The notes under the pieces were generated by a model that was not told the origin of the DNA, did no database searches, and saw only the letters and a list, made by a program, of their open reading frames with translations. From NCBI RefSeq assembly GCF_029227915.1, contig NC_079887.1, forward strand, positions 17,235,650 to 17,299,649: DNA of 64,000 nucleotides. Direction: 5' to 3'. Within the stretch, counting starts at the first letter, position 1; each line of letters starts with the position of its first letter. The DNA comes from Hydractinia symbiolongicarpus (Eukaryota > Cnidaria > Hydrozoa > Anthoathecata > Hydractiniidae). Shown one piece after another: positions 24,746-36,977 of the stretch. Both the position numbers and the translations under genes were made by a program.

Positions 24746-26160
24746 AGCAATTCACAAAGTTGCTCTATTTCAATAACATTGTTATTGTTGTTATCTATTT
24801 CGTTTAAAACGTTTTATTTGCCTCCTTTAATGAAATTAAAGACTACGGGGAAAATATTACATATTTTACGATAATAAGAAAAATACAAAAATTCTTTTTA
24901 AAGAGTTAGCGGATAATTCAATAGGTGAATTTTTGTCAAATTTCATTATCTTCCTGCCGAAAATGCATGCAAACCAGTATCCTCAATCGGGAAAAACCAA
25001 GGTATACTCCGCAGATATATTAGATTTTTAAACCCCCTCCCGCGGTTTCACCAGCGTTTACAGCAAGTCGGTATCCTTTTTCACAATCTCATGCACTATC
25101 TCAAACTTGCCGTGCGCATTCCTGCAAGGAAATCTGTGGAACCGAGCGGAGGTGGGATGGGGTGGGGTTTCTGAAAATCAAGGTCAATTTATTTTCAATT
25201 TATTTTTTTTATTTTTGTGCATAGAAGAGCCCGGGTGCGACCGCGCTCATCGAGGAAGATTGAATAGTTTTTAAAAGATTGAATGGTGTTTGAAGGATTG
25301 AATAATTTTTAAAATGATTAAATGTTTTTAAAGCATTGTATAATTTTTAAAGCATTAAAAGGTTTGAAAAGATTGAATAGTTTTATAGATTAAACAAAAA
25401 AAATATTATTGAACATTGGTACAAAGGGGCAAAAGTAGATCCTGCAAAAAATAAGTTGTTTCCCATCAAATGAATAACTATCTTCCACTTGATTTCAGAA
25501 GCACGTAGTATTTATGATAAATTGTGGGTGGGACTTTACGCAAGCAACCGCGGCGCTTATAGAAACCTTTTTTTGTTATTTTTATGGTACTTTCCTGCTT
25601 TGTGTTAGATATTTAACTTTTGAGCCTCTTACCAAGACAATATATTGGAGTAAGTTCTTAATGCTAAATGCGGGTTGCAGAAGTAGTCAGAAAGCTGTCT
25701 AAACGGCGCACCGTCCTAAGTAAACTCATCAGAGTTTTTTTGTGATCAGTTAGACTTATATAGGTATAAGGTGCTTAACAGTACAGCAACCTTTTGTCGA
25801 TCTACCAGTCAAGAATTCTGCCGATAAATTGCTTGATTTCCCCTGTTTCAGCGTCATTTTTGTCCTAGAATTGGGGGCGTGAACGTACTGTCTTATAATA
25901 TGACATTCTCTTCAAAAAACTTGAGAAAGAAGTCCCTTGCGGTATATTTTTCCTCTAAGGGAACTACCAAATTTGAATCCTGCATTAATAGAAATCAGCT
26001 GGACCTTGTCATTTTCTGTATCGCTCTGCTGCCGGTCCTAAAACAACAGTGTGGTTCGTTTAATATTCAATCGTGTTTCGTTCTACTCATTTGCTATTAA
26101 AGATCATATGAAATGCTGGCGCAGTGCAAAGAGTCATTCTCTTAAAGTGAATGATTTTTC
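24746..26160. other. no gene recognised
   Basis: Mixed AT-rich DNA, with repeated AAGATTGAATAGTTTTTAAA-like blocks at about 25258-25385. Short ORFs near 25.5 and 25.9 kb show no motif. Confidence 0.45.
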
Positions 26161-26179
26161 TTGAACGTTAATTTGCTAG

Positions 26180-26525
26180 ATTTCTGGGACCGCAGGTAAG
26201 GAAGTAAGCCAGAAAAGGGTAATTTAAAGGTATTTTTTAATGAGAAACAAAAATTGGATGGAAGTTAACTTCAAAACAAACGGAAAGAAAAAAGTTTTGC
26301 TAAAAAAAATTTGGTCCCAGAAATCTCGTGTAAAACGAACAAAATAGTAAAGGTGAAAAATGTTCCGATTTGAGTTTTTTGGGACTTCGCTTAGATTTGT
26401 TTTTTTGAAGTCGCGGAACCATAAAACTATCAAAAACAACAACTTTTTTTCTGGGACCGGCAGTGGTCCCAGAAAACTTTTCGGTCCCAGAAAAGCAGCT
26501 TGTAAGTGAGAAACGGTCCCAGTAA
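26180..26525. repeat. cluster of GGTCCCAG / TGGGACC motifs
   Basis: At least seven copies of a GGTCCCAGAAA-like core in both orientations occur (near 26186, 26312, 26380, 26452, 26465, 26483 and 26515). They end at the start of the second (TACA)n array, and two further GGGAC motifs lie just past its far end (about 27226 and 27252). Confidence 0.75.
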
Positions 26526-26536
26526 TCTACCAAATG

Positions 26537-27207
26537 TACATACATACATACATACATACATACATACATACATACATACATACATACATACATACATACA
26601 TACATACATACATACATACATACATACATACATACATACATACATACATACATACATACATACATACATACATACATACATACATACATACATACATACA
26701 TACATACATACATACATACATACATACATACATACATACATACATACATACATACATACATACATACATACATACATACATACATACATACATACATACA
26801 TACATACATACATACATACATACATACATACATACATACATACATACATACATACATACATACATACATACATACATACATACATACATACATACATACA
26901 TACATACATACATACATACATACATACATACATACATACATACATACATACATACATACATACATACATACATACATACATACATACATACATACATACA
27001 TACATACATACATACATACATACATACATACATACATACATACATACATACATACATACATACATACATACATACATACATACATACATACATACATACA
27101 TACATACATACATACATACATACATACATACATACATACATACATACATACATACATACATACATACATACATACATACATACATACATACATACATACA
27201 TACATAC
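26537..27207. repeat. (TACA)n microsatellite, about 0.67 kb
   Basis: Pure tetranucleotide in the same register sense as the array at 2132-3244. Open frames across it are an artefact of the stop-free unit. Confidence 0.98.
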
Positions 27208-27540
27208 GCACATGAATGACTTATGGGGACATCAGTGTCAGTCAGCGTTATGGGACAATTCGCGTGATTTTTTTTAATTTACTTTTTTTCTTAATTTCAA
27301 TGGAAAAATTACTTTGTATCGGTGCTGTTAACGGTACGCACATGAAGAGATTCTGTTAGCAACCACAACATAGACAACTAAAAAATAATTTTTTACTTGT
27401 TTTGGGTAACAAAAATGGAAAATAAAGAAAATAAAACATTTATATCTTAATAGTAATTAGTCCAATCTATGCAAAAAAATAAATAAAAGTATTATAAGCA
27501 ACTTAGAAAACAAACAAAATAGATAAAACATTTAATAAAA

Positions 27541-27795
27541 CAGTTTTTGACCCTCCACCACCCGGCATTTTTATAGCCGTCAATACAGTTTTGGACCCAC
27601 CACCACCCGGCATTTTTATAGCCGTCAATACAGTTTTGGACCCACCACCACCCGGCATTTTTATAGCCGTCAATACAGTTTTGGACCCACCACCACCCGG
27701 CATTTTTATAGCCGTCAATCCAGTTTTGGACCCACCACCACCCGGCATTTTTATAGCCGTCGATACAGTTTTGCCCCACCACCACCCGGCATTTT
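27541..27795. repeat. 45-bp minisatellite, about 5.5 copies
   Basis: The unit contains CCACCACCCGGCATTTTTAT then AGCCGTCAATACAGTTTTGG. Because 45 is a multiple of three, long frames stay open on both strands (for example DPPPPGIFIAVNTVL on plus), but these are not genes. It lies downstream of the Helitron helicase, where Helitrons often carry minisatellites. Confidence 0.92.
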
Positions 27796-27885
27796 TTTCG
27801 CCAACGTTTATGAGTTTATTTCTCATCATTAATCTTTAAATTCATTTGCCAGTAAAATATTTTAAACTTTGGTGAATATTTTTGG

Positions 27886-28545
27886 TGAACTGGCATTATT
27901 CAGAAAACTACTTTTCTACCCTTTTGGAAAATGGGAATTACTTGGTAGTAGAAAATTGGCTTATAAATGTGGATCTTGCACAATCTAGCAGTTTATTGTT
28001 AATAAAATCAACCTTGATCCATTTGCCAGTGAAATAATAATTTTTTTTACAGAACTGGCATTATTTACCAGAAAACTACCTTTTTACCCTTTTGGTAAAT
28101 GGGAATTAATTAGGTAGTAAAAAATCAAATCATTTATGGATCTTGCACAATCTAGCAGTTATTGGTAATAAAAGAAGCATTAGATCCATCTGTCAGTAAA
28201 AACTTTTAAATTTTGGTCAACTGGCATAATTTAACAGAAAACTACCTTTTTACCCTTTTGGAAAATGGGAATTTATAGGTAGTTAAAAAAAATTAGACCT
28301 TACAATCGGGCGAATGTTATTGAATTCAAATAAGAGACATTAAATTTGGTCAACTGGCATTAATTACCAGAAAACTACCTTTTTACCCTTTTGGAAAATG
28401 GGAATTTATAGGTAGTTAAAAAAATTAGATCTTTACAATCCGGCAATGTTATTGAAATCAGATACTAAATTTGGTCAACTGGCATTATTTACCAGAAAAC
28501 TACCTTTTTACCCTTTTGGAAAATGGGAATTTATAGGTAGTTAAA
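27886..28545. repeat. five spaced hairpin-forming repeats
   Basis: Copies begin near 27886, 28053, 28219, 28350 and 28475. Each reads AACTGGCATTATTTACCAG, then AAACTACCTTTTTACCC, then TTTTGGAAAATGGG and AGGTAGT. ACTACCT pairs with AGGTAGT and CCCTTTT with AAAATGGG, so each copy can fold. They sit just 3' of the Helitron gene. Confidence 0.8.
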
Positions 28546-28751
28546 AAAAGTTAGTCACAAGTAGAGTAAAAGCAGCAAAAACATCCCTGGGTAATGTTGC
28601 ATATAGCATCATGGATATCATCATCACAGAACCTATCCAACTCCTCTAACAACCTTAAATATTCTATTTGTGAACATGAACTATTGCATGTTTGATTGGA
28701 TAAATCTATCAATCTTTTTTCTTCCTGTAACCTTGCTTTTATTTGTGGATG

Positions 28752-30050
28752 TCAATTTATATATTCAAGTCGACTAAATGGAATGGGAGAGGCTAAACAC
28801 CAATCAACATCTTCCGAACAACGAGAGAAAGCTGTGTATGTCATTCCTAAATTTAAGGCTTCCATCTTCACATCATCACTCAGTTTAATAACAGCTTTGG
28901 TGCATGTTTGTCCATTACCAACGGTCATACCTTGTGATTTAGCAATCGTAATGGCATATCCTGGTATCAGTGGAAAGCCACTCCTGGAGCAACAATTGTC
29001 ATCACATCTGCCTTCGTTAACAGGTACTGGTACGCAAGTTGGATGCGAGTGTAGCCAAACAGGCCCCTTGTATTTTGGAAAATCAACAACTATAATTTCT
29101 GGAAATTGAGGAGGTCTTGAGCCTTCACTATAAACAATAGCAACTACAGTACCCATTGCTCCATTATTTAATCCTAAACCAGTTAAACCTATCTGATTTT
29201 TTGTAAGTATAACTCTACACCCAACAGCAATTATACATTTAGCTGGTATTTGACCAATTTGCTTGTCCTGACTATGATGTCTTCCTCGACCAGTGGAAGG
29301 TATAACTGCAATGGGGACACCTAGTTGTGAAAGAACACTGTTATTATGTTTGTGAGCTTCTTTCCATGTCTCTGTCAGCCAAATTGCATTTTCGCTTGAG
29401 AAAAAAGATTTCTCACTACTTGGTAGAGAATCAAAAGTTCTACTGTTAATATCTTGCCAGTCTAATTGTGTTATTTGCCCTGTTCTGATGCGATTTAATC
29501 TCTCTAGCAATTTAATTTGATCTGGTTTTTGTCTCATCACTTGATCTAAAACCACCACTTGGTTAAAAGATCTATAAATAGCATAACCTGCATGTACTGC
29601 TGGAGAGGAGCTTGGCAAAGGAGATTTATGAAGGTCAGTTTCCCCTATTGCTCCCAGTTGAAATAAATCACCAAATAAGGTTAAGGATGGAATACACCCA
29701 AAGCTATTTTGTACTTGCTTGGCATGATCTACTTTCGCTGTAACTTCATTAAATCTCTGACTACACCATGCAGTAAGATTTTGACCAATAATTCCTCGTT
29801 CATCCACATTAACACACATTAAAGAAAGATTATTATCATCATCGCATACATTTTTAACTAATTTTCGAAATTGTAAATCAGACAACGGATAATCATGCAA
29901 TGCAGCTGAACTAAGTGATTTGTTTTTTTTAGAAGGTGGAGGTGTTACAGAGTGAATAGTATGACCATCTGGGAGCAGTACAGCTGCAGCACCTGTGGGA
30001 GCCAAGTTTAAAACTGACCTGTTTGATTTAAATACTCTGCGTACTAACCT
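28752..30050 (-). pseudogene. Helitron helicase, C-terminal PIF1-like part
   Basis: Carries the later motifs of a PIF1-family SF1B helicase, which unwinds DNA during rolling-circle transposition: APTGAAA (motif Ia), VNVDERGI (Walker B), PSLTLFGDLFQLGAI (motif III), NNGAMGTVVAI, AITIAKSQGMTVG and YTAFSRC near the C-terminus. The visible ORF starts at 30005, but the frame is open up to the poly-A run at 30050-30059 on the minus strand. There it should join the Walker A piece and is out of frame by one base. A homopolymer slip, real or from sequencing, is the simplest explanation. The C-terminus looks complete. Confidence 0.88.
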
Positions 30051-31650
30051 TTTTTTTTTATTATTTGACTTTTTCCTGTACCAGCAATTCCCTGAACAAT
30101 GACTCGCAGAGGAACAGTTTTAAAATTTGTATTACTAGCAACCGATAGTAAGTGTTTAATGTGAAAAAAAACCACTTGCATTTGTTTATCATTCACCAAC
30201 CTTACATTTACATCAGGAAGATTGCATTGAGAATTGTGTTCCATTTCTCTTTTTTCAGAAGTCTTTAACATGTTCTTCACCCAGTTTTTAGCTTCCTCAA
30301 TATCCACTGAATGGGGTAAATTTTGTATGCCTTGCTCATGCCAGTTATACAAAGTACCTCCATCTGGCAGAACTACATCATCAATTTCCGGGTTAATTGC
30401 ATGGGCTCTTTTTTCTCTTAAAATGTCACGAAGTAATGCATAACCCAAATATTCAGTTTGTGACTGCTGCGATGACATTGACTGCGATTGACTTTGGGAT
30501 AATTCTAAATCTTCCAATACCTGTAGCTTTCGAATATTTTTATACTTTTCTTTCTTTAATGTCTTTTCGTCATAATGTGCCTTAGCCAATTTCATAACTT
30601 CTAATAAAGCTTCGGGGCATTCTTCAGAATCTAAGAACTCTGCAAAAGCATCTGTAAAGTTGTTATGGCCATTAAGTAAGTCGTTTGTGTTTCTCCATGT
30701 ACCTTTTGAAAATATCATTAATTGGGCTTTTGCATAGTCCTCCTCAACCGGCCAATTCGGATATATAGGTAATCCAGTAAAAACAGGAACATGGTCTTGT
30801 CCACAGCTTGTACTTTTAGCACAATCACAAATCTTTGCCCAATCAAAAAGGGTAATTGCAGGGAGATTTTGACGCCTGTCATCTCCACAAAATTTGTCCA
30901 AAGGTGTGGAATTTGTGACAGTACCACTACAATCATTCTGCATTTTTAAAGTTCTATAACCACTCAATCCAATTCTTTTGAATTTTCTAGAGCAATGGTA
31001 TAATTTTGATCTAGTGTTGATGAAATCAGCAGCAGATCCTGGTGTATCAACCATGCCAACAGTTTTTAACAATAGTCTTTGAGCTATACTTCGGACAGAT
31101 GCATTACTGGCAGATGTATTCAATAAATTACTATAAATATTTATTAAATCACTGGTTGTGGCAGCTCCTTTACAAGCATACCCTGCTACATATTTAAGAA
31201 GAGAAACAAAATCTTGCTCTATAATTGGCTGGGTGTCACAATTTGCTAACCAACTCATGGGCCTACACTTTGCTTGTTGTATAAATCTGGGATGATCAGT
31301 TGGTCCTTCATAACGTGGATGTGCACCATCAGTAATTACTGGTTGATATGGATGAATGTTCTTTCCGGAAGTTGTTTGTGTTTCTTCATTAAATTCTCCA
31401 AAATGAAATCTACAATATTTGACAACCTTTTTACTTTTAGTGCCATCTGGACTATTAACCGTAATGGTTTTTCTACGCCAACAGAACAAACTACACCGAT
31501 GTAACAAAATTTTGTTTACAAGATTGATGTGGAAGTCTTTTAATTCTTGAGTTGTATTTAGGTCAGCCAATGCCTTATTAAGGATGGTTCCATCAACAGG
31601 TAATGCACTACCTTCTGGTTTAGCCCATAATGATTTGTTTGGTAAACATT
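30044..31650 (-). pseudogene. Helitron Rep/helicase, middle part (Tyr motif and Walker A)
   Basis: The frame contains LLKYVAGYACKG, the Y-x3-Y catalytic tyrosine motif of the Helitron HUH nuclease. It then has a long linker and ends with IVQGIAGTGKS, the helicase Walker A. The frame is open upstream of the TTG at 31570 to about 31650, where poly-T/A sequence marks a frame change. A short piece, 31806-31558, carries the preceding residues in the frame of the N-terminal segment. The ORF ends at 30044 right after Walker A, in a run of ten A residues. Motifs are intact apart from the frame breaks. Confidence 0.85.
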
Positions 31651-31812
31651 TTTTTCTTCATTGGCAGTTCCACCAGTTTCTATTCCGTCAGCTGGATGCA
31701 ATGATATAAATTTTGGGGAAAATACTTCATCCGTGTTTTTTAAGTCTGTTTGTAACCATTCAGAAAGCTGGGTTTCTCTACTTATTCCGTCCTCATGATT
31801 CGTCATTATAGA

Positions 31813-34800
31813 TTATACAATATTATGATGCTTTGGAGAAAAGAAAATATCATGGCTGTGAATTTGACCGCCAGATATTGCAAATTCTATTCTACCCCAG
31901 AAATCGGAATATTGAAACAGTTCTTTGAGCACTGTATTAGAGAAATTAGCATGTCTGGCACTGAAATATTTTGTGACAATGTGAAGGTTATTATGAATCA
32001 ATTTATGTTTAAAATGTGAATCCGAATAAAATTTATTTGTCACCTCCTTGATATCGGTCTGGGTCACTGTTGCATAGTACTCTATCAATAATTTGTGAAG
32101 TGGTTTCCAATGATGTTCAGCACAGCTACTAGTGTCAAAATAAGTAGGTAAAACATGAAACTCCTTCAACATAAAAAAACATAGCGCATCTAATTCCTTT
32201 TTACGTTCTCTCCAATATGTATCAGTGTTTGGCAGGTTTGCAGACATACTGATAATCTTTCTTGGAACACTTTCATCCTGTTCTTCAAAGTTTTTTTGTA
32301 ATTCCTGAACTGTTAAATGTGCATCATTGAGTTGCTGAGCAACAACAAAACTACCTTGATTAAGTGCTTTTTTACGCAATCCAAGATTTAACAAGTGAAA
32401 CTTTAAAAATGGGTGCTGTGTAACCCTGTTATCACCTGTAAAATAAATATGTTCAACCCAATCAAAATAGTCTAGTGGGTGTAATTGCTTAATTGTGATA
32501 TCACAAGTTCCATTTACAAATATGTGAGGGTAGGCCATTGTAAAAAAACCAGGTGTACTTAGCTCTCTAATAGGAGTATCTTGTTTGTTTTGGTTTAAGA
32601 AAGTGGAAGCAACATTTCCTTGCTCAATAACTTGCTCTAGCATATCTTGATCATCACCTAAAAACTTCTTTAACATATGTTTAATTTTATCATCAAAATC
32701 TTGTGGTGCTAATGGAGTAACAATTCCAGACCATGATGCTTTATCAGGGTCTAAATGATCAAACTGGTTTTCAGCAGGACCTTTATCTTGTTCATCTGTG
32801 TTTTTTTCAGAAAGATGTACTGTTGGAATTCCCTCTATCTCACTCCTTTTTATTGGTAAAATATTTAATCGACCCTGCTCAATTATGACATCACTATAGT
32901 ACGGATTGGGAGTCACTAAAAAGTACTTTCCATTTAATTTAATTCCTGAGCAATGATCTGGACCTTTATACTTAGTATAGCCTAAAACCTGTGATTCTAC
33001 ACCATATGTTGGATAGCCAAACACAAGTCCTTTTAATGCTGTTTCAATTGATGTACGTGACACAAAGTATTGTTTACTAGAAGTTTTCTTTCTCTTCAAC
33101 AATAATATGCTGATTTCTGATGGTAATAAAGGAAGTGAAGTTGCGATCTTCATATTGTGTGGTATAGCAACAGCATGACCTTTTGATGCTAACATACCAT
33201 ATTTTAATGAGTGAACATACATTGCTACCTGAATCTTTCGAATCATTAAAGTTTTCATGAAAGTTAACGACTTTAAAAAAAATGGAACGTCTGCAAAATG
33301 CATGTTATTATGGTATATAGAATCTAAACAATGAAGGTGCGGCATGTCTGAATTTATACCAGAAATTTTAGCAGCAAAATTAGATTCTCCTTTTCTCCTT
33401 TGTGTAAGAAATTCACTGTGACAACGAGTACATCTATTATCTGAAAAGATTTTCCAATTTGAAATTAAGCGTCTGGTTCTGCTTTTAAGCAAATTAGATG
33501 GCTCAGTTTCATGGAAAACAGGTCTAGTTTCCTTACACGTTTCACATGTCTTTATGATATGCAAATATTCACCTTCCTGAAATCTGGTTATCATGTCATA
33601 AACATTTTGATTGCCACTAATATCTCCACTGATTTTTTCATTAGTCTTCTTACCTTGAGTTTCAATATCTTTTTTTAATTTTCTTCTCCTAGCCCTTCTT
33701 TTTGGCTTATCTTCTGTAGGGGATGGCGGCTTGTAGTGTACACCAGTATCTTCACAATCACGTTTTAATTCTTCCTCTGCTTTATTTGAAGTAAAAATAT
33801 TCTTATCTTCTAAACCATTTTCTGATGTACTGGAACTTACTGTGATCTTTTTAGAAGCATTCTTAATATCCATTTTTAACTTTTTTCTTCTAACTTTTCT
33901 CTCTTCCTTGTTTTCTACAGAAGATGGCTGCTTGTAAATTACACTATTTATTTCACATTCATGCCTTAGTTTTTCTTCAGCTTTATTTAATGCAGAAATA
34001 TTACTTTGTCCCAACATTTTGAAATATTTTTTCTCTTGTTCGCCTGAATTCATATTTGATTTTACAGGTTTTTCTGTACCAGACTCGGTTTTACTTTCTA
34101 ATGGAACTGAAGAAGTAACCTCAAAGTGAATTCCATGTTCATTAGCTTCTACTTGTTTAAACGGTGCATGGAAATTAACAGGATTTATTTTCATATTTGC
34201 ATCTATTTGTTTAGCAAATTTTTCAGAATTGATTTTATTTTCAAAAAATTTTGTGAAAATTCTGTCTAGTCTTACACTTTTAGATTCACGCTGGCCAGGA
34301 TTACCAGAAACAACCCTGCAGCTAGATTTAGGCATAGGTGGCAAATTGGAAGAGATCACATCAGCATATGTTCGTTTATTGTTAGGTTGAATAACTTTGC
34401 AACCTCTGGTTTCCCAAGGCACTTCATTGCAAAAAAATAAAGATTGAAAATGCTCATTTTCATGACCCAACAAAATATATTGACCAGTGTACGTATTTAA
34501 ATTAGCTGTCATCAGAGAAGAAAGTGATGGCCAAAAAATGCTATAAGGATACTCGGGTGTACTGTCCGCTTTTGTTACAATAATCACTGTATTAAGCATG
34601 ATGGCAGTTGCATGGATCAAAAGTTTAGTTGCATGTACCCCTAAAGAAAATTGATGAGTAATTGATTCATCTAAATTCTCATTAACATACGTTTGTTCCC
34701 AGGTTAAAACAATATTATCATAACGATGTTGAAAAACAAAACTTGCAACTGCTACTCTCAAGTCTTTATGAGTTCCAACAAAACTTTTGTCAACATTTTT

Positions 34801-34959
34801 ATTGATGATTTCATGAACAGCGTGATAAAAACAGTTTCCATCACCAACTGTTGGTTTTTCACAGTATACATCCAGTCCAATTGACCGTGCCTTGAAAACA
34901 ATTCTTTGTGCAGCATCGTGACTTGCAAAATTTAATGGATTTATAATTGACATTGACAT
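31813..34959 (-). pseudogene. Helitron N-terminal part: OTU cysteine protease plus HUH Rep
   Basis: A 1,048-codon frame. Residues about 35-175 hold an OTU-type cysteine protease domain with VGDGNCFYHAV (D40, C43) and a later GHENEHFQSL histidine. A lysine-rich linker follows, then a C2-type zinc region (CETCKE ... CTRCHSE). Residues about 700-1048 form the Helitron-like N domain and end in RIEFAISGGQIHSHDIFF, the HUH site in H-S-H form. The TAA at 31815-31813 is followed in the same frame by 83 more codons of expected Rep sequence, so it is a nonsense mutation inside a longer fused protein. OTU domains are a known accessory of animal Helitrons, with unknown role. Start chosen at the first ATG. 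Confidence 0.88.
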
Positions 34960-34987
34960 TGTTGTACCTAATTATTTTGTTAAACAA

Positions 34988-35008
34988 AATATATATATAT
35001 ATATATAT
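34988..35008. repeat. (AT)n microsatellite upstream of the Helitron gene
   Basis: Short dinucleotide run about 30 bp upstream of the Helitron ATG. Two TTCGRAATTTATACAG copies follow at about 35059 and 35089. Confidence 0.85.
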
Positions 35009-35393
35009 TTATAGGGATTTAGCGTAAATCAAAGTACTTTAAAAATATTATTTGTTATTTCGGAATTTATACAGTAGGTTGTGTTGTTTCGAAATTTATA
35101 CAGCAGGCCAATCTTCTCCAACTTGAAATAATAAAAAACAGAAAAATTATTTTTATTAAAAATTTTAGTGTTCTTTTAATAAATTTTTCTGCAGGCTTAT
35201 TTTTTGTGCTATTATTAAGACCTAAAAACAATACACCCAATACGGCTTTAGACATGTGTGTAGGCATGCGAGTGACAAAATTGAATAAACCGTTAATGAA
35301 CACTCCTATTACAAGAAAGGCATGTTTAACCTACACAAAACAGAGTTAGATAGCTACCTTTCTAATTTGCATGCACCTTTCTCTGACACCACC

Positions 35394-36977
35394 ATGATCT
35401 GGAGAAAAGAATACTATACAGATAATACCAATAAAACTGATTATTGCGAAGCAATTGAGCTTTGCGAGCGAAGCGAGCGAAGCGAAATTGTGTAGCACGT
35501 TTGCTACACGCGAGGTATACCAAGAGAATTATTGAGATTCTCAAAATTTCTATAGAAAAAAAATCATATAAAATCAGCGTAAAGAAATAGGACCGATATT
35601 TTTGCACATAAAGCTAGGGTATTTTTTTTTCTAATAAAACAAATAAGTTTGGACCGAGGGGTGGAAGAATAAGTTTAGTAAAAAATGCAATAAGTACGGC
35701 TCGTACCCCCCCACCCCCGGATTTAATCCCCCCCCCCCCCGTCTCTTGGTTCGGATTATACGTCCGCCGAACTTGAACACGCAGAGAGGATTATGCTGTG
35801 AAGAAGAAACGGTAGTCGGCATTTTAAACACCAAAATTTTACAGACCTAATATATGCCTTATTGCTTCGTAGGTTAACTAATTATAACACAAATATTTTA
35901 TCAATCATTTTTAACTTTTGCGTTTTATACTACTATAGTTCTATTTTAGCTAAATATATTAGTGTATTAAAGGTAGTTTTTTTTTATTTTAGGATAGCTT
36001 ATCTCCAGTCCTGTTTCTTATCGAATTTGTCGTGTATTTTTAACTTTTCCCGCTTTTTTGTACCGCCGCTTTTCTCTTGAAATTTCAATTGGAAAGCTCT
36101 TACTTTTTTCTAAAGGAAGATTAAAGTAAATTTGACCATTATTACGCGTCAAGTTGTTTTATTTGGTCGTTTTTAAGAAGATTAAAGAAAAAGAAATAAT
36201 CAGTTTTATTGGTATTATCTGTATAGTATCCTTTTCTCCAGATCATAAAAACGACCAAATAAAACAACTTGACGCGTAATAATAGTCAAATTTACTTTAA
36301 TCTTCCTTCAGAAAAAAGTAAGAGCTTTCCAATTGAAATTTCAAGAGAAAAGCGGCGGTACAAAAAAGCGGGAAAAGTTAAAAATACACGACAAATTCGA
36401 TAAGAAACAGGACTGGAGATGAGCTATCCTAAAAGAAAAAAACTACCTTTAATACACTAATATATTTAGCTAAAATAGAACTATAGTAGTATAAAACGCA
36501 AAAGTTAAAAATGATTGATAAAATATTTGTGTTATAATTAGTTAACCTACGAAGCAATAAGGCATATATTAGGTCTGTAAAATTTTGGTGTTTAAAATGC
36601 CGACTACCGTTTTTTCTTCACAGCATAATCCTCTCTGCGTGTTCAAGTTCGGCGGACGTATAATCCGAACCAAAAGACGGGGGGGGTCAAAATCCGGGGG
36701 TGGGGGGGGTACGAGCCGTACTTATTGCATTTTTTACTAAACTTATACTTCAACCCCTCGGTCCAAACTTATTTGTTTTATTAGAAAAAAAAATACCCTA
36801 GCTTTATGTGCAAAAATATCGGTCCTATTTCTTTACGCTGATTTTATATGAATTTTTTTCTATCGAAATTTTGAGAATCTCAATAATTCTCTTGGTATAC
36901 ACCTCGCGTGTAGCAAACGTGCTCCACAATTTCGCTTCGCTCGCTTCGCTCGCAAAGCTCAATTGCTTCGCAATAAT
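35394..36977. repeat. large foldback structure with arms of about 730 bp
   Basis: The left arm (about 35441-36174) is nearly the exact reverse complement of the right arm (36247-36976). The 72-bp loop contains, at 36195-36246, the inverse of a 52-bp segment lying directly outside the left arm (35394-35445, ATGATCTGGAGAAAAGAATA ...). The order is therefore A, L, inverse A, inverse L. Arms carry GCGAGCGAAGCGAGCGAAGC, poly-C/G runs and CGGATTATACGTCCGCC. The short ORFs in both arms mirror each other and are not genes. It looks like a foldback-type or palindromically rearranged transposon. Confidence 0.85.

Noticed and set aside
26300-27277. ORFs of 228-303 codons across the second TACA array
   Set aside because: Same reason: stop-free tetranucleotide repeat.
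27492-27839. Pro- and Gly-rich ORFs in three frames; array looked CRISPR-like
   Set aside because: A 45-bp unit in direct tandem without unique spacers is a minisatellite; open frames follow from the multiple-of-three unit.
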